Below are positions 60,701 to 64,000 of a stretch of DNA of 64,000 nucleotides, piece by piece. The stretch is from positions 519,606,683-519,670,682 of the forward strand of contig CM062805.1 of NCBI GenBank assembly GCA_031772625.1, in the 5' to 3' direction. Numbering within the stretch: position 1 is the stretch's first letter; each line of letters starts with the position of its first letter. Under the pieces are notes generated by a model. That model did no database searches, was not told the origin of the DNA, and saw only the letters and a program-made list of their open reading frames with translations. Position numbers and translations under genes: made by a program. This stretch comes from Pinus tabuliformis. Taxonomy: Eukaryota; Streptophyta; Pinopsida; Pinales; Pinaceae.

Positions 60701-61200
60701 ACATGCCTTCAGTTGGAAATCTGGGACACTTCCTCTAGCAGAAGACTTCAGCTTCTTTCCAGTTTCGGAAGAGTTCCAGGAACAAAATTGAGAACACTTC
60801 CTCTAGCAGTAGACTCCAGCTTCTTGCCAATTTTGGAAGAGTTCCAGGAATTGCATTAAGCATTCCAAAGTTGTTGGTTATCCTTAAACCATCACAGGTT
60901 GAGACTTCCCTTTTCAGGTTGAAGTTTTACCTTTTATGCGGGGTGAGACCTCCCTTTTATGGTTGAAAGTTTCCCTCTTTAAAACAATAGGATCACTTCC
61001 TCTAGCAGAAAACTTCAGTTTCTTGCCAGTTTTGGAAGAGTTCCGGGAACTGCACTAAGCATTCCAGTGTTGGTGGTCATCCTTAAACCACTGCCCTTTA
61101 TACCAACATTTCATAGAGCACATTCAGCCTAGTGCTGCCATGCATTTTTTGCACATTTTGTATTACAGCTCTCTTCTTGGACTCATACATAACCCTTCAG
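60701..61200 (+). repeat. D2 3' region with three related direct repeats
   Basis: Same arrangement as 50755-51268; the repeats begin near 60727, 60795 and 60994. Confidence 0.7.
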
Positions 61201-61214
61201 ATTAAGGGGGGGAA

Positions 61215-61400
61215 TGTTGGACACCTAATCCTCAATGGGTTAGTGTGGAAGTCGAATGGACAAAAGCAGTCCAAGAGACCTTGGGATATGAAACCCAAGA
61301 GTCACATAATGTACTATAAATGTATATCTCATGTTAATAAAAAGAATGAATTGCATGATTTATCTTTCACATTGTCTTTGTTGTCCATGTGTGTTTAACA
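61215..61400 (+). repeat. D2 3' LTR
   Basis: 186 bp, retains TG at its start, unlike the D1 3' LTR. Confidence 0.95.
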
Positions 61401-61592
61401 GGTTTGATCATTTGGTATCGGATCAATCTCGATCGATCCAAAATACTAATATGCCTGCTCAGGTCCAACATTCCCATCCATCGATCTCGATAAGGACATG
61501 AGATTGATATGATCTAAAAGACTTTTCAAGGCCAAGTCATAGGGACGGACTATGAGGGGATATATATAAATAGTATCACTTAGTGGAATGTA

Positions 61593-62209
61593 TAGGGCTA
61601 TACGGGCTCGAACCATAGACCTTCTCGGTAGAACAGATCAAAGTTCTTATTATCAAAATAATTTGAACTGTTCCAAGAACTCAACATGCATTTTCTCGCA
61701 TTGGGCTCTTTCATTAACTGATGGAATGATCGGTTAGTCTGCCATTATCCTCTTTCCGGTAAGATACTAATATGGCTCTGTCTGCTCCAAATTCTTACCC
61801 TTCGGAAGAAATCCCAAAGTTATTCAAAATGTTTCTTTGACGTAGGTCTGCCTTGCTCGGACATAGATTGACTCAAATAGAGTCTCTTATATCGCTCCAA
61901 AAGTAAAATATGACACTTCATACACCTAAAAGTTCATAGAGCGAAAAGAATCTATTTTGAGGTCCCCGCATTATACTCATTATGCCTGGCATTGAACAGA
62001 GCTGGGATTGACCATATCAATTAGATCCGTAATTCGAATCAGATCAAACTTAATCTTTGTCATGCTATTGTTCCCCAGAGAAACAAATTTATAGAGTAAG
62101 ACTATTTCACATAGAATCTATTTCGTGGATCGGACGAATCGATAAACTCTCCTGAAAACCATTAGCGCACGTGTAAATGAGGTGCTCTACCTTGCTGAGC
62201 TATAGCCCT
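61593..62209 (-). tRNA. trnV-UAC: Plastid trnV-UAC with group II intron, copy 2
   Basis: Exon 1 62209-62171 (39 nt), intron 62170-61628 (543 nt, same length as copy 1), exon 2 61627-61593 (35 nt). Exon 2 keeps the CGAGAAGG start seen in plastid trnV. It is followed downstream, on the other strand, by trnM as in plastid genomes. Confidence 0.85.
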
Positions 62210-62399
62210 TCCTTGCCAGTCTTGGTGATACACTACTATACTAACCAGATGGATCACTTTATGTCAAGGTAGATATTTCATGATCCAATATGTTCCAATA
62301 AGTTCGATCTGTGCCAGGGACACATACATTGTCTATACATTTAATTCGATTTTGATTTAGAATCGTTTATAAATCCAACTCTACTTATGAGAATAAATG

Positions 62400-62472
62400 A
62401 TCCACTTAACTCAGTGGTTAGAGTATTGCTTTCATACGGTGAGAGTGATTGGTTCAAATCCAATAGTAGGTA
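62400..62472 (+). tRNA. trnM-CAU: Plastid trnM-CAU, full length but with acceptor changes
   Basis: 73 nt, anticodon CAT, 3' end agtaggta. The 5' acceptor strand atccact pairs with agtaggt except for one C-A mismatch and one G-T, so it probably no longer folds as well as the plastid gene. The duplicated unit ends at 62466, within this stem. Confidence 0.8.
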
Positions 62473-62972
62473 AACTTATTAGATGCCATCGAGTTTTCAA
62501 TGGTACCTAATAAGTTTTACTCCACGTGTTTGGATCGAGGCGGAACATTGAATCCATTTTTCAGATCATTATAGAAAATGTTAGCTCACAATTAGATCAC
62601 GGGAATCATCTTAGTTGTAGGTTCCATGCTCCCGGGTCTATAACGGTATCCACTTGCTGATGAAGAGGGAAAGTCATCATACTACCAAACATACTACAAT
62701 GTCTTAATAATGACAGCATCCTTAATAACCTTCCTAACATGGGGAATTATTCAGGAACCAAAAACAAATGGGAAAATCTCAACAACGTATATATGCGAGT
62801 TTGGTCGAGCCTCTCAATCGACAACATGGCTCCTAAGGTTCATGAAATGGCAATGTTCAGAAAGAAGAATCTACATTTATCATATTTGTATGACCTATAC
62901 CGGTATTATATCCTGTTACTTACAATGAATGGACAAGTTGAATATACCTGGACAATCCAATAGAGGTCTCGA
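62473..62972. other. Right edge of organelle-derived DNA, no gene recognised
   Basis: The first part (to about 62520) reads like the plastid spacer next to trnM; the rest is unassigned. It stops at the truncated end of element F. Confidence 0.5.
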
Positions 62973-64000
62973 CTAAAATTGAGATTGGTGACGAATCCGC
63001 CGTCGAGCAACTTTCGACAGATTGGGATGGAAGGAAGATGTCTGCAAATATACTATGATGTCCCCATACCACGGGTCGAGGGTGCTGATGAGAAACAACG
63101 TTTCATCCGGGATATGCTCCTCCGAACGAGATGGTGCAGAATGAGATTGCAAGGAACAGAGCAGTTCAACAAAGACCAGAGACTTCTTAGACTTGGCCGC
63201 AGTAAATTCCAAGTCGAACTCTTGGAGGATTACAATCCATTTCGAGTATTTGCCCCCCAGTAGTTGACGCGACAAAATGTAGGTCATTGGGTTGCAGTCA
63301 GAAATCACGGTCGTTGTGCGCAACAGGATATAGTGCCGGAAACGTTGAACGGCGCAGACAGCTGCCAATGCCAACTTCTCGACATATGCGTAGCGAGTTT
63401 CCGTATCCAGAAGGTTGCGACTAAGGTAATAGATAACGTGCTCGGTGCCGTCATCATCATCCTACACTAGGACCATGTCGATGGTGGTGTCAGCGGCAGC
63501 TAGATAGAGGGTGTAATCACGGTGGTAGTTCGGAGGTCTTAAGAGCGGAGCTGAGACAAGGAGGTCTTTGAGTCACTCGAAAGATTCCTGGGCGATAGCA
63601 TCCCAACGAAAGGGCGTGTCTCGCTTTAATAACCGTGTAAAACCCTTAGCCACCTTGGCATAATTCGGAATGAATCGTCTAAGAAAATTGGCTTTGCCCT
63701 GCAGGCTCTGCAATTGCTGCAAAGAGGCAGGGGGAGGAAGGTTCAAGATGGCCTCGACTTTGAGGGGATCTAGACGGATGCCTTCTCGGGAGACGATGAA
63801 CCCGAGCAGTCAGCCAGATTCTACGCAGAAGACACAGTTGTGCGAATTGAGTCGAATACGGTAGTGTCGACAGCGGAGAAAAATTTCGCGCAGATGAGAG
63901 GGATGGTCCTGACGCTTAGCTGAATGAGCTAGGAGGTCATCCAAGTAAGGCTGTACAATGTGTCTAATATCATGAAAAGCATATGACATCGCATGCTGGA
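62973..64000 (-). mobile_element. Element F: Ty3/gypsy fragment (RT and RNase H), truncated at both ends
   Basis: Minus-strand pol fragment continuing beyond the window. The left end breaks within the sequence after RNase H (at RIRHQSQF), where organelle-like DNA starts. Style is Tat-like (DPWYGDIIVYLQT spacer). It has the opposite orientation to element E, so the two are not simply halves of one interrupted element. Confidence 0.8.
62973..64000 (-). pseudogene. Element F reverse transcriptase and RNase H
   Basis: From the right: QPYLDDLLAHS holds the YLDD catalytic motif of RT (63947-63936). It is followed by a GFIVSREGIRLDP stretch, the palm/thumb part with NFLRRFIPNYAKVAKGF, then RNase H with YLAAADTTID and an LALAAVCAVQRFRHYILLR-type stretch, and DCNPMTYILSRQLLGGKYSKW. 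The aspartate of the usual SDAS motif is replaced by alanine at the first RNase H position as I read it. At least two TGA stops stand where CGA arginine would be expected. Confidence 0.8.

Larger units (their letters stand above)
56535..61400 (+). mobile_element. Element D2: gag-only LTR retrotransposon (duplicate of D1)
   Basis: 4866 bp with 186-bp LTRs 56535-56720 and 61215-61400. The ggttt target duplication is perfect (56530-56534, 61401-61405). The primer site is tggtatcagagc 56721-56732 and the purine tract attaagggggggaa 61201-61214. Same target and same interior as D1, so it arose by duplication of the host segment, not by a second insertion. Confidence 0.9.

Noticed and set aside
62710..62963. 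Two overlapping plus-strand frames at the right edge of the organelle block
   Set aside because: Short, overlapping in different frames and without motifs.

Overview
This window looks like nuclear DNA of a seed plant, most likely a gymnosperm. That assignment is an inference. It rests on old, decayed LTR retrotransposons in long AT-rich non-coding DNA, one plant cullin gene, and a block of organelle-derived DNA whose mitochondrial cob fragment is still in its unedited genomic form. Only one conventional gene appears intact: an intronless cullin-1-like coding region at 25571-27841 (+).

Layout, 1-29 kb. At 1-6598 is the 3' part of a Ty3/gypsy Tat/Athila-like element: RNase H, integrase, an extra 3' ORF with 11-residue repeats, a polypurine tract and a 1270-bp LTR. 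Two short elements of one chromodomain Ty3/gypsy family follow in opposite orientations, A (7166-10381, -) and B (13165-16372, +). Both carry the same scrambled coding order: gag, then a tripled protease-start/integrase-tail unit, an RNase H fragment and a chromodomain. Neither has a reverse transcriptase or an integrase core. A Ty1/copia element C (20008-24382, -) has lost its RT and carries a 0.3-kb insertion with inverted termini. The cullin gene lies between C and the next block.

Layout, 29-38 kb. A 2.14-kb direct duplication (29121-31262 and 31916-34066) ends inside an LTR. The second copy runs on into a complete LTR, a tRNA-Arg primer site, a long leader, gag and protease of another Ty3/gypsy element (E), which is cut off near 38 kb.

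Layout, 38-64 kb. Balanced-composition DNA of organelle character begins near 38.2 kb. It includes a dense short-repeat cluster at 40902-41220. A 9.95-kb unit is then present twice in perfect tandem (42576-52520 and 52521-62466). Each copy joins plastid ycf3 exon 3, mitochondrial cob, plastid atpB, plastid trnV-UAC with its intron, and plastid trnM-CAU. Each is interrupted by the same gag-only LTR element (D1/D2). The duplication breakpoint lies in the trnM acceptor stem. The window closes with RT and RNase H of a minus-strand Ty3/gypsy element (F).

The parts do not form a functional pathway; they record a history. Organelle DNA, apparently mitochondrial DNA that already held plastid pieces, entered the nucleus. 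Element D inserted into it, the block was tandemly duplicated, and the copies then diverged by about 1.6% where I counted. The most unusual item is the shared rearranged architecture of elements A and B. It implies that a domain-shuffled, non-autonomous family was mobilised by another element's proteins.
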